A stretch of 64,000 bases of DNA from Candidatus Marithrix sp. Canyon 246 (GCF_001723685.1 NZ_MCBX01000009.1:28641-92640), one strand, 5' to 3'; positions 26,614-37,111 are shown, counted from the stretch's first letter. Numbers and translations: made by a program. The notes: generated from the letters alone by a model not told the origin.

Positions 26614-27788
26614 AAATAAACACTCATTCGCAATAATAACCCAAAAAACAACAAACCCTCAGAAACAATAGTAGCCCATGCTGCTCCCATTGCCCCATAA
26701 ATTGGTATCCACCAAATATTCAAAACTATATTCATCAGCGCGATGATTATTACCAAATAGGCATAAAACCATTCCTGATTTGCCGCAATAGCCGCTTGAG
26801 TCAAAATATAATTAGGTAAGATAAAAAACAAACTTAACAACAAACAATTTAATAAACCACTGGCTTGCACATATTCATCACCAAATAAAAAAGGCACTAA
26901 TTTATCACTTAAACTATATCCAACTACAAAAATAATAGCCGCTAAACCCAACATCATTACACATAACCAAAACAACAGCGTCAGAAAAGCCTTCTTATTA
27001 TCAGACTTTAACCTTAAATAACGAAAAGCAATCATTGCCACTGGTGTCATTATCAAAATAACACCTTCCAACAAACGATAAGCCGCTGCATAATTTCCAA
27101 CAACCGACGAATCATCACCTAATTGCTCCAGCAAAATCATATCGCTTCTAAAATAAATCGCGGTAGCGGCATCAATAGTTAAAAAAGCCAAACTACCCTT
27201 AACCAGATTAAAGCGAAATAGCGGCTTCTGAATTACCGAACGCGCTATTGGTAACATCAACAGCATCAACATACCAATCAACCAAGCCCAAAAAATTGCT
27301 TCAACAGTAGGTGATATAAATAAAACCACCAATATTATTGCGATTGCGGTAAAACTTCTTTGCTGAACTTGCCACCACGCCTCTTGTTCAAACCGATTTT
27401 CACCCTTCAATTGTGACGAAATAAAACCGGCAATAGCAACTAAAGCAAAACAAAACAAAGCTGCTAATAGAGAAAATCTCTGCTCAAAAAGCAACAATAA
27501 AAACGCAATGACAGTTGTTACTATGACATGCGCTTGAGCAATAGGTAATAAAAATTGTTTATCAACTTTAAAGGATGTGGTTGACTGAGTGAATTCACGA
27601 AAAATCAGCGTGCGATAACCACCATCCTGAATTATCAGATAAAGGGAGGCGATACTGAGGATATAATTATATTGACCAAATTGGCTTGCACCCAAAGTTC
27701 TTGCCAAAAAGAAGACTAAGAACATGGAAACAGTGCCAACAAAAAGGGTGGCAAGCCATTGGGAGATTAGGGAGTTGGTTAGTTTCAA
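26610..27788 (-). CDS. Wzx-like oligosaccharide flippase
   Basis: The 392-residue membrane protein of the MATE/polysaccharide-transport family has about 12 hydrophobic segments. It starts with SQWLATLFVGTVSMFLVFFL and has the ARTLGASQFGQYNYI loop and RSDMILLEQLGDDSSVVGNY. It likely flips a lipid-linked glycan across the inner membrane. Its presence together with an SMR-like carrier (33402-33758) implies either two export steps or two products. Confidence 0.85.
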   Translation of the reverse strand: MKLTNSLISQWLATLFVGTVSMFLVFFLARTLGASQFGQYNYILSIASLYLIIQDGGYRTLIFREFTQSTTSFKVDKQFLLPIAQAHVIVTTVIAFLLLLFEQRFSLLAALFCFALVAIAGFISSQLKGENRFEQEAWWQVQQRSFTAIAIILVVLFISPTVEAIFWAWLIGMLMLLMLPIARSVIQKPLFRFNLVKGSLAFLTIDAATAIYFRSDMILLEQLGDDSSVVGNYAAAYRLLEGVILIMTPVAMIAFRYLRLKSDNKKAFLTLLFWLCVMMLGLAAIIFVVGYSLSDKLVPFLFGDEYVQASGLLNCLLLSLFFILPNYILTQAAIAANQEWFYAYLVIIIALMNIVLNIWWIPIYGAMGAAWATIVSEGLLFFGLLLRMSVYL

Positions 27789-27796
27789 CTTTTGTC

Positions 27797-30076
27797 TTAT
27801 TTAGCTATTCTAACATCATAAAAGTATGACACTGTTTGCATATTATAATTTGAAAATGACATGCAAATTTGCGTAAAAGGTTTTTTTTGCCTTTGTGGAG
27901 TTAAATCAAATGTAATTGAGTTCCATCCTGGCGTTACCATGAATGATTTCAGTAATTTCGGTTTAAATAATATATCAATATTGTATTGAATTTTTGAATA
28001 TAAATTAACTGTTATTCTTTTATTATCTTTTTTATCTGTTGGTAAAATTAAACCTACATGACATTTGGGTTGTTTTTTTCTATTTGTAATTGCTATTGTT
28101 GGTAACACCATTTTGTTATCTATTATTTCTGGAGTTGTACTTAATCCTTGATGGAATAATCTATTATCAATAGAAGCAAACTTATATCCATACTCTCTTT
28201 TTCTTATAAATTCTTCAATGTTTTTTTCATTTAATTCATATAAAGAAATATTTCTATTTCTACCTATTGTAGATTTGCCATTAATATCTATTAGTGGTTT
28301 TATATTAAAAATAGGCGTTTTTCCTTCATTAATTAATGCATAATTTTGCATTGTTGCTGGAGATTTCATGATTTCTAGCCAATCACGCGCACCATCAAGA
28401 TATAAGTATTTTACTGGTAAAGCATAATCTTTTATTAAAGTGTAAATATAAAGAGGGTTTTCTGGTACAGGAAGTGTTTTTCCTTGTATTCCCATCCAGA
28501 AAAGACTAGGAAAACCATTTAACATTAATATTATATCTTCTTCTTTAGTATTTTTAGCTAGATATTCTAAGGCACTATTATCAGGTGTTGGAAGAAACCT
28601 GTCATTGAATTTTTCCCAGTCTGGAATGCCTCTAATAGTTATTGATATTGCTAAGATTAGAAGAAAAAATTTAAATTTTTTATATTTATTAAATAACCAA
28701 GTTGACAGTAAAAACAAATACATAATAAAAAAAGCTATAAATAATATCATGTATTCGATAAATAGATTCAAGTTTTGTAAAGCAGGATAGGCGAAGCGTC
28801 GAGCATAATAAATTAATAATCCCAAGCAAATAAATAACAATAAAAATAGGAAAAATCTATTTTCAACTTTAATTAGGCTGGCTTCTCTTAAATTATTTCT
28901 ACAATAATACAGTGCAGCACTTGCGTACATGCTACAAATAGGTATCAAAAAGGTAAAATACTCAACCATCGCTCCACTGATACCAACTATACCTAAAGAA
29001 AATGTTGAAAAAATAAAAATGATAAATAACATATTGGCTGGTAGCCAGAATACATTTTTCTTATTAACTTTTATTAAAAGTAGTAATAATATTAGATATA
29101 TATTCCAATTTAATAGAAAATAAAAGAAATTACCTTTTATAAAACCTAATTGTTTTGATAGCAAAATATCAAAGTTATGAATAATCATACTTTGGAAGGA
29201 AAAATCTTCAGGTATATTAAGTCTCCACCATGGATTCATATTCTGAATTAATGGCGTATCCTGTAAAACTTGAATCATGCCATTTACACTAAAAAAAGGA
29301 ATACTCCATGTTTGATAACTTTGATAACCGTATGGTATTAATACCAATATAAAGAATATAAGAATAATTGAAATATAATTAAAATATTGCTTTAGTGATC
29401 TATTATCTTGGTAAAAATACCAATAAAAAATTAAAATTGAGGCTACTAAAGAAAATATTCCTAGATAACTTCGTGCTAAAAAAAGAATTCCGGTTGATAA
29501 ACCAACAAATATTGCTTTTAACGCATTTGGTTTATTTATGAATTCATAACTAAACCAAATCGTTAAGACTAAAAAAAGTGTATCATCTGCTGATTTAATG
29601 AAAGCTTGTTGTAAATATTCTGGTGAAAAGGTTATGAGTAATATCGTTAAAAATGAAATTTCATATTTTCTAAATACTCTATAACTAAACCAAAAAATTA
29701 CTAATTGTGTTAATAAAAAAATTATTAGCCCATATAAGGCGGTACCATATAGGTGATTGTGTGAATTGAAGAAAGAATAAATGACAGAGGTGAGATAAAT
29801 ACCTAGAGGGAAACGATCAGCATTTTGCCATTGTGGTTCATGCAAAAGTCCTTTTTTTGCATAAAAATCTAATGAACTTAATGGTAAAAAGTTTGTTGTA
29901 TATCCTTTACCATCAGCAATATTTTTTCCAACAACAGCACTTCTCGCTTGATCACCAGACAGAAAGACACTGTCTAGTATAGGAAGGAAATTATTGACAT
30001 ATATAAAGACTAGTAAAATATAGAATGAAATTAGTATAACTATTATAGTTTTTTTAAAAAACTCGGTTAAGTTCAT
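27797..30076 (-). CDS. GT-C / ArnT-like membrane glycosyltransferase
   Basis: The chosen ATG (MNLTEFFKKTIIVILISFYI) has GGGGG eight bases upstream. An ATG at 30148 would add 24 residues coded by a repeat and is rejected. The ~759-residue protein has an N-terminal membrane helix, the periplasmic loop with SGDQARSAVVGKNIADGKGY (Asp as catalytic candidate), at least ten further hydrophobic segments, and a soluble C-terminal half. It probably transfers a sugar from polyprenyl phosphate. Donor and acceptor are unknown. Confidence 0.75.
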   Translation of the reverse strand: MNLTEFFKKTIIVILISFYILLVFIYVNNFLPILDSVFLSGDQARSAVVGKNIADGKGYTTNFLPLSSLDFYAKKGLLHEPQWQNADRFPLGIYLTSVIYSFFNSHNHLYGTALYGLIIFLLTQLVIFWFSYRVFRKYEISFLTILLITFSPEYLQQAFIKSADDTLFLVLTIWFSYEFINKPNALKAIFVGLSTGILFLARSYLGIFSLVASILIFYWYFYQDNRSLKQYFNYISIILIFFILVLIPYGYQSYQTWSIPFFSVNGMIQVLQDTPLIQNMNPWWRLNIPEDFSFQSMIIHNFDILLSKQLGFIKGNFFYFLLNWNIYLILLLLLIKVNKKNVFWLPANMLFIIFIFSTFSLGIVGISGAMVEYFTFLIPICSMYASAALYYCRNNLREASLIKVENRFFLFLLLFICLGLLIYYARRFAYPALQNLNLFIEYMILFIAFFIMYLFLLSTWLFNKYKKFKFFLLILAISITIRGIPDWEKFNDRFLPTPDNSALEYLAKNTKEEDIILMLNGFPSLFWMGIQGKTLPVPENPLYIYTLIKDYALPVKYLYLDGARDWLEIMKSPATMQNYALINEGKTPIFNIKPLIDINGKSTIGRNRNISLYELNEKNIEEFIRKREYGYKFASIDNRLFHQGLSTTPEIIDNKMVLPTIAITNRKKQPKCHVGLILPTDKKDNKRITVNLYSKIQYNIDILFKPKLLKSFMVTPGWNSITFDLTPQRQKKPFTQICMSFSNYNMQTVSYFYDVRIAK

Positions 30077-30098
30077 GAATGATTGCCCCCTACAAATA

Positions 30099-30176
30099 GT
30101 ACAACTGATTAACGGAATAAACGGATTATTAATCTTGACCATAAACAAATCCGTTTATTCCGTTAATCCGTTGTAC
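30099..30176. repeat. Inverted repeat GTACAACGGATTAACGGAAT family
   Basis: Arms 30099-30127 and 30148-30176 are 29 bases and complementary with one mismatch; the spacer is 20 bases. It sits between two co-directional genes and supplies the stop codon context of the 30176-32272 gene. It looks like a MITE-like or REP-like unit, as no coding capacity is inside. Confidence 0.8.
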
Positions 30177-32272
30177 TACTTACATCTATCAGAATAATTA
30201 TTCATGTAAATTGGATAGAATAAAAACTTTAGTTTTTCTTGAGATATTTCTGGGTTTCTAAATTCAATACTATTAATTTTTATATCCGCGCCAAAAACTG
30301 GTGTAAATTTCTTAAAATCAAGACTAATTTTTTTACCTTTTAAATGAAAAATAGGAAATTGCCATTCATTCTTATAATATGGAAGTGATACTGGTAAAGA
30401 ATGTAAAGCACCTTCAACAAAAACAAAAAATCTAGGCGTTTTGCCTAATATTGGCACAAATGAATATTTGTTTGTTACCTTATAATTTATCTTTGCAACA
30501 GTTAATTCTAATTGACACGAATTATCTTCATCATTTTCCTTCATAGATTGATACCATTTATCAACTGGTTTTTTCCATTGATGATTTTCTCTTTCCCAAA
30601 TTAAAGCATAATCTTCTGAGAATTTTGGTCGATAGTTTAATAAAACTCTTTCAAAAAATTTCCATGTTGTATTTAACAGCCAGCCATGAAATTCTGCATA
30701 ATCAAAATTATTTGCGGTTGTTTGCACATATAAAGGCTTAAATTTATCGAAAGCTTTTAGATAATTGTTTCTTTCTTCTTCTCCTAAAGCATGAATAATA
30801 TAATCGCGCTTGTGTGGATGAAGATTATTATAATAAATGTCAAGTAAACCAGAATAAGTTGACCACATAAAAGTTGATTGGGAATTATGATTCAATTCCA
30901 CAGGTTTTAATCTATCTAATGTAGAAAAAACTTCATGTTTTTGAAATTTATATATTTCACCCTTTCCTATCTTGGCATTATTACTATCTATCACTAAAAG
31001 TGAATTTTTATTCTCTACAAATGCAACATCATTCGGATAAAAAATTTTCTTTATACTTGATTTTTTTGTATAATCATAATTTTCACATACAGGAAGATAT
31101 TTTTCTTCTTGTTTTAATTTTAAGATAATATCTAGTTTGTTCTTTTTTTCTTTATCATCTTCATCAAGTTGTTTTGGACATTGGTTTGATATTATTATCT
31201 CATTACTTACAGTAATCCCAGAATTATCTTTTAAAATCACTTTCCTAATAGAACTATCATTAGTATAGATATAATCATCTACTTTAACTTTTTTTAAAGC
31301 AGAGGAATTTAGTAAAATTTTTTGTGCCATACTAATTCCGTTATACCAAGCACTATTGTATAAGGTTCTATCTACTTCTAATATTGTTTCTTTTACTTCA
31401 CTAGTATCTGATATTGGTATATAAGTTACTTTTGATCCACGTCCATCTTGATAAGGATTCAGCCCTTTTCCCTCTAAATACACAACATTTGAAGAATCAA
31501 TATATTTGATTCTTCTTTTTCCTGAATATTCAAAGTCTAAATATCCACCAATTCGCATATGCCTACCAAAATAAGGTGTTGTCATTATCCTTGCTGTATC
31601 ATCATTAACCCACACACCATTTTGCCAATAATTATAATTTGATGTATGTCCAATATTTATTTTAGAAAAAAAGCTTAATTGGCTGACAGCATTATTCGAC
31701 TTTATTTTGATTTTAGAAGATATATTAAAATTAGGATCAATTAAACCTTCAACTATTAGTTGATTATTAGATATATTAAGAACTTTGCTCTTTAAAATGT
31801 ATCCGGTTTTGTTATCTTCCAAGTAAGCAATACCGCCTATGAAATCTTCATATTTATCAGTAGTCAACGCGGTAATCTTAATTTTGGTATGATTTTGAAT
31901 ACCATTTCGGTAATATTGATCTGAATACGGATTAATGTGTATAGATTCTATTTGACTTACATCATTAGCACCATTGTAGTGAAGATATTGATAAAGCATA
32001 TTTTTATTAAATATAGAATTTAAATCACTCTCATTAGAGCTTACACCTATATTTAGCATTGTTTTATTCAATAATGTGCCATGACTAAAACTTAATCCAA
32101 ATCGAGCTTCTCGTTTAGTAGCTAAATAAACTCCACTGAATTTTTCATTAGCAAATCTATGTCTATTTTGTTCTAAAATTTTAGATTTATTCTCTAAAGT
32201 ATTTAGACATAATATAGCAAGCAATATACTAAAAATGAGGTATGTTGTATTACTGAATGCTAATTTATTCAT
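30176..32272 (-). CDS. Hypothetical membrane-anchored exported protein
   Basis: I do not recognise this 698-residue protein. It starts with one membrane helix (TTYLIFSILLAILCLNTL) that could be a signal anchor. The rest is hydrophilic with many beta-prone stretches, short Asn-rich runs and an odd Cys pair region (SNQCPKQLDEDDKEKKNK). It overlaps the next gene upstream by four bases and belongs to the glycan operon, so an envelope role is inferred. It may be a periplasmic carbohydrate-active protein, but no catalytic motif is visible. Confidence 0.5.
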   Translation of the reverse strand: MNKLAFSNTTYLIFSILLAILCLNTLENKSKILEQNRHRFANEKFSGVYLATKREARFGLSFSHGTLLNKTMLNIGVSSNESDLNSIFNKNMLYQYLHYNGANDVSQIESIHINPYSDQYYRNGIQNHTKIKITALTTDKYEDFIGGIAYLEDNKTGYILKSKVLNISNNQLIVEGLIDPNFNISSKIKIKSNNAVSQLSFFSKINIGHTSNYNYWQNGVWVNDDTARIMTTPYFGRHMRIGGYLDFEYSGKRRIKYIDSSNVVYLEGKGLNPYQDGRGSKVTYIPISDTSEVKETILEVDRTLYNSAWYNGISMAQKILLNSSALKKVKVDDYIYTNDSSIRKVILKDNSGITVSNEIIISNQCPKQLDEDDKEKKNKLDIILKLKQEEKYLPVCENYDYTKKSSIKKIFYPNDVAFVENKNSLLVIDSNNAKIGKGEIYKFQKHEVFSTLDRLKPVELNHNSQSTFMWSTYSGLLDIYYNNLHPHKRDYIIHALGEEERNNYLKAFDKFKPLYVQTTANNFDYAEFHGWLLNTTWKFFERVLLNYRPKFSEDYALIWERENHQWKKPVDKWYQSMKENDEDNSCQLELTVAKINYKVTNKYSFVPILGKTPRFFVFVEGALHSLPVSLPYYKNEWQFPIFHLKGKKISLDFKKFTPVFGADIKINSIEFRNPEISQEKLKFLFYPIYMNNYSDRCK

Positions 32273-33396
32273 AATATATTAGGTTCTTGTTGGGAGTTAG
32301 TTTTCATGAATATCATCTGTGATGATAGATATAAATAATAACAAACGACTATTGCACTTGATCGGATCATGGGTTCCATATAATGATATGCTATCATGCC
32401 AAAATTTGAAAAAGCTCCTCCTAAGCCATACACCAATAAATATAAACAAATTAATAATTCTCGTCTCAAGTTGTTATATTTTGCATATAAATACAATGTG
32501 AATAGAAATATTAAACTATAAACAAAACCTATAAATTGTGTTTCATACAGATATACATTACTCAAGGTAAAAAAATCATTTATGTTTTTTATAAAAACAT
32601 GAGGATAAATTCCAAAATACCAACTTTGGTCATTTGATAAATTTTTGATTTGTATTAGAGCATCAAGATTTCCAAATAATAATAGATGAAATCCGATTAA
32701 AATTATAGAAAAAATAGCAGAAAATAATACAGTATATATAATCCTAGAAATAATATTTACGTTAAAATAATTAAATATTAGTATTAACATCGCAACGGAA
32801 CCAAAAGCATATACACCTTGTTCGGTACCTAATAAAATAGCTATTAAAAGTAATACTGAAGTTACAGTAATTACTTTTACCTTATTTTCAGTACCGTAAT
32901 TAATGTACAAATAACTCGCTACAATTAAAGGAAAAGCAGCCCTGATACCAAAAGTTGATAAGTCAAATATTGGAGATAAAGATGAAAACACTAGCCCATT
33001 GAAAGATATGAATATATAGCAGAGCGTAAAAAAAATAGCAGAATGTAAATCACATAATTTTTTCAGTATAAAAAATACAGGAAATACAGTCATTATAAAC
33101 TGTAAAATAGCTACACTAAGTTCGGAGGCAAAAATATTTGATCCAAAGACCTTATAAAATATGTAGTGTACGTATGGTATCCCATTTCCATGAAAAAATA
33201 GAAAATCTTTCCCCGGTAAATCACCATTATCTATTCTTCTCAATGGATAGATGTTTTGAAAAGGTCCATCATAAGGAAAGCCATCAAATAGTAATGAATT
33301 TACCCAAATATAGGTTGTCACATCTTTTATCAAGTATAATAAGATGCCTATAAGGATTATCATTAAATAATTTTTTGTAACAAATTTAAAAAGCAT
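32269..33396 (-). CDS. Polytopic membrane protein, GT-C-like
   Basis: The 375-residue protein is almost entirely hydrophobic with about nine or ten segments. Its first loop has SLLFDGFPYDGPFQNIYPLR, then GKDFLFFHGNGIPYVHYIFY, which resembles the loop between the first helices of GT-C glycosyltransferases. No family is certain. It overlaps the downstream gene by ATGA and lies six bases from the SMR-like gene. Confidence 0.55.
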   Translation of the reverse strand: MLFKFVTKNYLMIILIGILLYLIKDVTTYIWVNSLLFDGFPYDGPFQNIYPLRRIDNGDLPGKDFLFFHGNGIPYVHYIFYKVFGSNIFASELSVAILQFIMTVFPVFFILKKLCDLHSAIFFTLCYIFISFNGLVFSSLSPIFDLSTFGIRAAFPLIVASYLYINYGTENKVKVITVTSVLLLIAILLGTEQGVYAFGSVAMLILIFNYFNVNIISRIIYTVLFSAIFSIILIGFHLLLFGNLDALIQIKNLSNDQSWYFGIYPHVFIKNINDFFTLSNVYLYETQFIGFVYSLIFLFTLYLYAKYNNLRRELLICLYLLVYGLGGAFSNFGMIAYHYMEPMIRSSAIVVCYYLYLSSQMIFMKTNSQQEPNIL

Positions 33397-33401
33397 ATTT
33401 A

Positions 33402-33758
33402 CTATCTAGCCAAAATAACAATACCAAAACTAATTATCAGTATTCCAATAATTTTATTAAAATTCAGTGTTTCACCAAAGATTAAATACCCGGTTAATAA
33501 CACAAAGATAAATCCTAAAGATATAAAAGGATATGCGTAGCTTACTTCTACAAATTTAAGTACATATAACCAAATCAATAAAGCTATTATTTGAAATAAT
33601 ATACCTGATACCAAATAACCATTTGTTATTACATTAAATAGAAAGGTTATAATATCTGAACTGTTTTCTGGAACAGATATTGTCTCAACTCCTTTTTTAA
33701 GTAATAATTGTGATGTTGATGAGAACAAGACACTGAGAATAATTACAATATTTATCAT
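33402..33758 (-). CDS. SMR/EamA-type small carrier, ArnE-like
   Basis: This 118-residue protein has four membrane helices, starting MINIVIILSVLFSSTSQLLL with the KKG turn. It carries VEVSYAYPFISLGFIFVLLT and GETLNFNKIIGILIISFGIV. This size and pattern is seen in ArnE/ArnF, which flip undecaprenyl-phosphate aminoarabinose, and in SMR drug exporters. Within a glycan operon that also has GtrB-like and GT-C-like genes, a lipid-linked sugar carrier is the better reading. Confidence 0.75.
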   Translation of the reverse strand: MINIVIILSVLFSSTSQLLLKKGVETISVPENSSDIITFLFNVITNGYLVSGILFQIIALLIWLYVLKFVEVSYAYPFISLGFIFVLLTGYLIFGETLNFNKIIGILIISFGIVILAR

Positions 33759-34540
33759 TTATATATAGAAGTCACAAAATCAAAGGCAGTTTCTATATCT
33801 TTCAAACTTGTTTCTGTTTGTCTCATTTCTATAGCAAGCCAATCAGAATAGTTGATTTGTTTTAGAGCCTTTGAGGCTTCTGTATGTTTCACTTCACCGC
33901 TACCTATCGGAGCTAAATCTTTTTCGCTAATATGAAAGTGACTGAAGTTACCAGCAGCGGCACATATTGCTTCATATACATTTTCTCCAGCTAATGTCAT
34001 ACCACCAGTATCTAAATGCAAACCTAATCCTTTATGTCCAACTTTTTTAACCAAATCTATTCCTTCAGTGCTGGTATTAATATAATCACAAGCGTAGTAT
34101 GATGGATTGGGTTCAATACAAAACTGTACTTGATTTTCCAAAGCAATCTGGGCAATTTCTCTGAAAAATTTAATTGCTATCTGATCTGCTTCTTGTTTAG
34201 AAAGTTTTCCCTTTAAACGATTTTTAGGTGAGCCAAATACTAATTTTTTAGTAGATAAGCTACCAGCTATCTGAATAATTTTTGATAGATATTCAAAAAT
34301 TTGTCTTCGTTCTTGATCATTAGCAAAAATATTGCCTGAAGGTCCACCAAACAATAATGCTTGCATAGAGGTTAAGACTACCCCTCTGTCTTGCCATTTT
34401 TTTAAATATTTACCCGGTTGTTCACTTATTTTAGCCGGCGCAATTTCCACTCCACTGATTCCATATTTTTTCATCAACTTGACAACTTGATCATCATCTT
34501 TTGGATCCCATGCTATATTTGATATGGAAAATTTCATCAA
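33755..34540 (-). CDS. Sugar phosphate isomerase/epimerase (AP endonuclease 2 fold)
   Basis: The 261-residue TIM barrel begins MKFSISNIAWDPKDDDQVVK. Metal and acid residues are visible in GVEIAP, FCIEPNPSYYACDYI, GLHLDTGGM, HFHISEKDLAPIGSGEVKHT and WLAIEMR. It matches the xylose-isomerase-like family and probably acts on a sugar intermediate. It overlaps both neighbours by four bases, so it is tightly coupled with the epimerase and the small carrier. Confidence 0.8.
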   Translation of the reverse strand: MMKFSISNIAWDPKDDDQVVKLMKKYGISGVEIAPAKISEQPGKYLKKWQDRGVVLTSMQALLFGGPSGNIFANDQERRQIFEYLSKIIQIAGSLSTKKLVFGSPKNRLKGKLSKQEADQIAIKFFREIAQIALENQVQFCIEPNPSYYACDYINTSTEGIDLVKKVGHKGLGLHLDTGGMTLAGENVYEAICAAAGNFSHFHISEKDLAPIGSGEVKHTEASKALKQINYSDWLAIEMRQTETSLKDIETAFDFVTSIYK

Positions 34541-35307
34541 CGCGCCTCAATAGTTGTACTAACATATTCATCAAGATGACTTAGCACTTGGTTCTTATTA
34601 TATAAATATCCATTTTTGCCGCCCCAAGCATTTGCATGGATACTTCTAAAATCATACTGAACTAGTGGCTTCTTATCCAATTCATTTTTAAAATCTTTAA
34701 ATAAGCAATGAGCAGCAACTTCTATAACACTAACCGGTTCAGTGGCTACGTTGAGTAGCTTGATATTAGTATTTAAAACTTTATCAATATCATCAGCTAT
34801 ATTTTCTAAGGAATAAAATTGAAAGCTATTTCTACTTTCAATTTGTTCAATATTGTTATTATTTAAAAAGTCATAAATAATATTTTTCTTTAAACCTTGA
34901 CCAAATAAGCCCGGTAGCCTGACTATTTTAGTATCAAACAAATTTTGAACAAAAAATTCAAATTCTAAGCGGTGCTTACCGTATGCTTGGCATGTTTCTA
35001 TTTCTATTTTTGTTTCTTCATTAACGCCAAATGGATTTGGGTAAACATCTACTGTAGAAATTAACAATACCTGATCAGCTTGAACCTTTTCCAAGCAACG
35101 CGCTAATTTATTTATTTGTGCTTTATCTTGTTCTGGCTCTTTATTAGCTAACCATTTAGCTGCTGGTAAGGCACTAATAAATAATAAGTCATAATGTTTT
35201 CCACATATATCATCAATATTTTTTGAATTGTAGAGATCATCAAATTGCTTTTGTCTCAGTAAATTACTGCCAACAAAACCAGTAAAACCAATTAATGCTG
35301 TTTTCAT
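34537..35307 (-). CDS. NAD-dependent sugar epimerase/dehydratase
   Basis: The 256-residue protein is an extended SDR with the motif IGFTGFVGSNLLR (GxxGxxG) and LLISTVDVYPNPFG, and the active-site YGKHRLEFE (Tyr-x3-Arg instead of Tyr-x3-Lys). It is shorter than typical epimerases (~310). With R in place of K the catalytic pair may be altered, or the frame of reference may be the nearby K of AYGKH. Substrate unknown. Confidence 0.7.
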   Translation of the reverse strand: MKTALIGFTGFVGSNLLRQKQFDDLYNSKNIDDICGKHYDLLFISALPAAKWLANKEPEQDKAQINKLARCLEKVQADQVLLISTVDVYPNPFGVNEETKIEIETCQAYGKHRLEFEFFVQNLFDTKIVRLPGLFGQGLKKNIIYDFLNNNNIEQIESRNSFQFYSLENIADDIDKVLNTNIKLLNVATEPVSVIEVAAHCLFKDFKNELDKKPLVQYDFRSIHANAWGGKNGYLYNKNQVLSHLDEYVSTTIEAR

Positions 35308-35311
35308 AATA

Positions 35312-36088
35312 TTAAGGATTATAACGATTTAATATTGCTTTAAATAAGGTTTTTAAAATTAGTAAATTGCCTTTAAAGGGTGAAATTTTAGTTGGTATTT
35401 TACCAGTTTTAGGATAAGTACGAGTTACAGCAACTTCCTTAATTTTTAATCCTAATTGTGCAGCACGTATAGCCAAGTAGTAATGTAATTCATAAGCATT
35501 AAAAATATTTCTAAACGGTTGCATATCAGGATGTTCTATTAATTTACGACTATAGGCTCTGAAACCATTTGTAGTATCAGTATAAGGTACACGAGCCGCT
35601 AAACTAATTAATGGTGCATGTATAAGCTTTAGAGCAAGTAACCTAGAAAGTGGAGTATTAATCGCTTTACCTCCCGGAATAAAGCGTGAACCTTGCACAT
35701 GATCATAACCTTGTTTTAATGCTTCTAAAAAAAATGGAATAGAACGCATATCATCTTTGCCATTGCCATCTACAACAATAACACCCTTATATTCTTTGTC
35801 TAAGGCATAAGCTAATGCCATTCTCATTTGGGCACTTAATTTGCCAGAGTCTGTTTTTGTTAATAAAGTAGTAACTTTTTGTTCTTTTAGAAAAGGTATT
35901 GCTAAGGAATTATCGCTACTTCCGCCATCCGCTATGATCACATCAACAAGCTGAGTGTAGGATGACATAACTTTTAATTGCTTTTGAATTTTTTCACCTT
36001 CATTGATTACAAATACACAAATGCAATAATCATTTTTTTTAGGGTAAAGTTCCTGTTTTTCATAACATGGGATTTCACGTTTATCCAT
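35312..36088 (-). CDS. Family 2 glycosyltransferase (DPMS-like)
   Basis: This 258-residue GT-A protein has FVINEGEKIQKQLK, IIADGGSSDNSL, VIVVDGNGKDD (DxD-like metal site) and VQGSRFIPGGKAINTPLSRL. These are dolichyl/polyprenyl-phosphate sugar synthase patterns. No membrane helix is present, unlike the gene just upstream. It ends one base from that gene's start. It probably loads a sugar on polyprenyl phosphate. Confidence 0.8.
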   Translation of the reverse strand: MDKREIPCYEKQELYPKKNDYCICVFVINEGEKIQKQLKVMSSYTQLVDVIIADGGSSDNSLAIPFLKEQKVTTLLTKTDSGKLSAQMRMALAYALDKEYKGVIVVDGNGKDDMRSIPFFLEALKQGYDHVQGSRFIPGGKAINTPLSRLLALKLIHAPLISLAARVPYTDTTNGFRAYSRKLIEHPDMQPFRNIFNAYELHYYLAIRAAQLGLKIKEVAVTRTYPKTGKIPTKISPFKGNLLILKTLFKAILNRYNP

Positions 36089-37101
36089 TAACGAACCTCT
36101 ATCTTTTGAATATCTATTTCTTTTGATTCTTCTACAACATTTATACGATTACTTGATATCATTACTGAACTATTGCGTTCTTCCTTTATATAATAAGGCG
36201 GTTTATCTTGAGTTCTTTCCAATAAACGCCCCACATACTCGCTCATAGCAGCAAGGACTAAAATTACACACATAAACAGTACAGATACCTGCATAGACAA
36301 AGTTGTCCAGCCTTCAGATACATCATTTTTAAATAAAAAAATAAATACTATATAGGCTATATATAATAAATTTATTGTTGCTAATCCAAGGCTAAATATA
36401 CTGATAAATCTCAGTGGATGCGGTGAATTTTCTACAATAATATGCAATGCTTCATTGAAAGATGATCTAAAACTTTGTGAATTTGAATATTTTTCCCTAG
36501 CACTTCTTTTGTATTCAAAAATTTCACTTTTAAAACCTATAATGGAGCCGCAAAAACGATAATACCTATGTGCATCACTGAGTTGAGTTAGTGCATTAAC
36601 TGCATATCGACTGAGACAACGAAGAGTTGTTAAATTTTTGGGAATATTTAATTTAATAACTTTCTCAACATACCACCTAAACAATTTACTAAGCAAGCGC
36701 GATATACCTTTCCTCTTTTGATAATCTATATCTACTCCATAGAGAATATCTACCCCTTCTATTGCTCTATTAACCATATCTGGAATTAAATTGGGATGAT
36801 CTGTATTGGGATTCATAATTATTGTGTAATCACCAATAACACTGTCTAATCCGGCTGATATAGCAACATCTTCTCCAAAACTACGAGACAATCTAATCAA
36901 ACGTAATGCCTTATATTGTTTTAATAGATTACTCACTATCGTAACTGTATTATCCGTTGACGCATCATCTACCAGTATCACTTCATAGTCATAATAGTGA
37001 TTTTGTAGAATAGGGATTAAATCCTGAATAAAGGATTCAATAAAATTTTGACAATTATCTAAGGGTAGTATAATTGAAATAAATCTATCTAATTTATTCA
37101 T
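36088..37101 (-). CDS. GtrB-like polyprenyl-phosphate glycosyltransferase
   Basis: The 337-residue protein has FISIILPLDNCQNFIESFI, VILVDDASTDNTV, the RLIRLSRSFGEDVAISAGLD segment and IIMNPNTDHPN. Two C-terminal membrane helices (ISIFSLGLATINLLYIAYIV and VSVLFMCVILVLAAM) are placed as in GtrB. With an SMR-like carrier and GT-C-like proteins it would form a three-component glycosylation system. Confidence 0.85.
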   Translation of the reverse strand: MNKLDRFISIILPLDNCQNFIESFIQDLIPILQNHYYDYEVILVDDASTDNTVTIVSNLLKQYKALRLIRLSRSFGEDVAISAGLDSVIGDYTIIMNPNTDHPNLIPDMVNRAIEGVDILYGVDIDYQKRKGISRLLSKLFRWYVEKVIKLNIPKNLTTLRCLSRYAVNALTQLSDAHRYYRFCGSIIGFKSEIFEYKRSAREKYSNSQSFRSSFNEALHIIVENSPHPLRFISIFSLGLATINLLYIAYIVFIFLFKNDVSEGWTTLSMQVSVLFMCVILVLAAMSEYVGRLLERTQDKPPYYIKEERNSSVMISSNRINVVEESKEIDIQKIEVR

Positions 37102-37111
37102 TTAAATATTC

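Noticed and set aside
30077..30148. N-terminal extension of the GT-C protein
   Set aside because: The 24 residues are coded by an inverted repeat. The ATG at 30076 has its own ribosome binding site.
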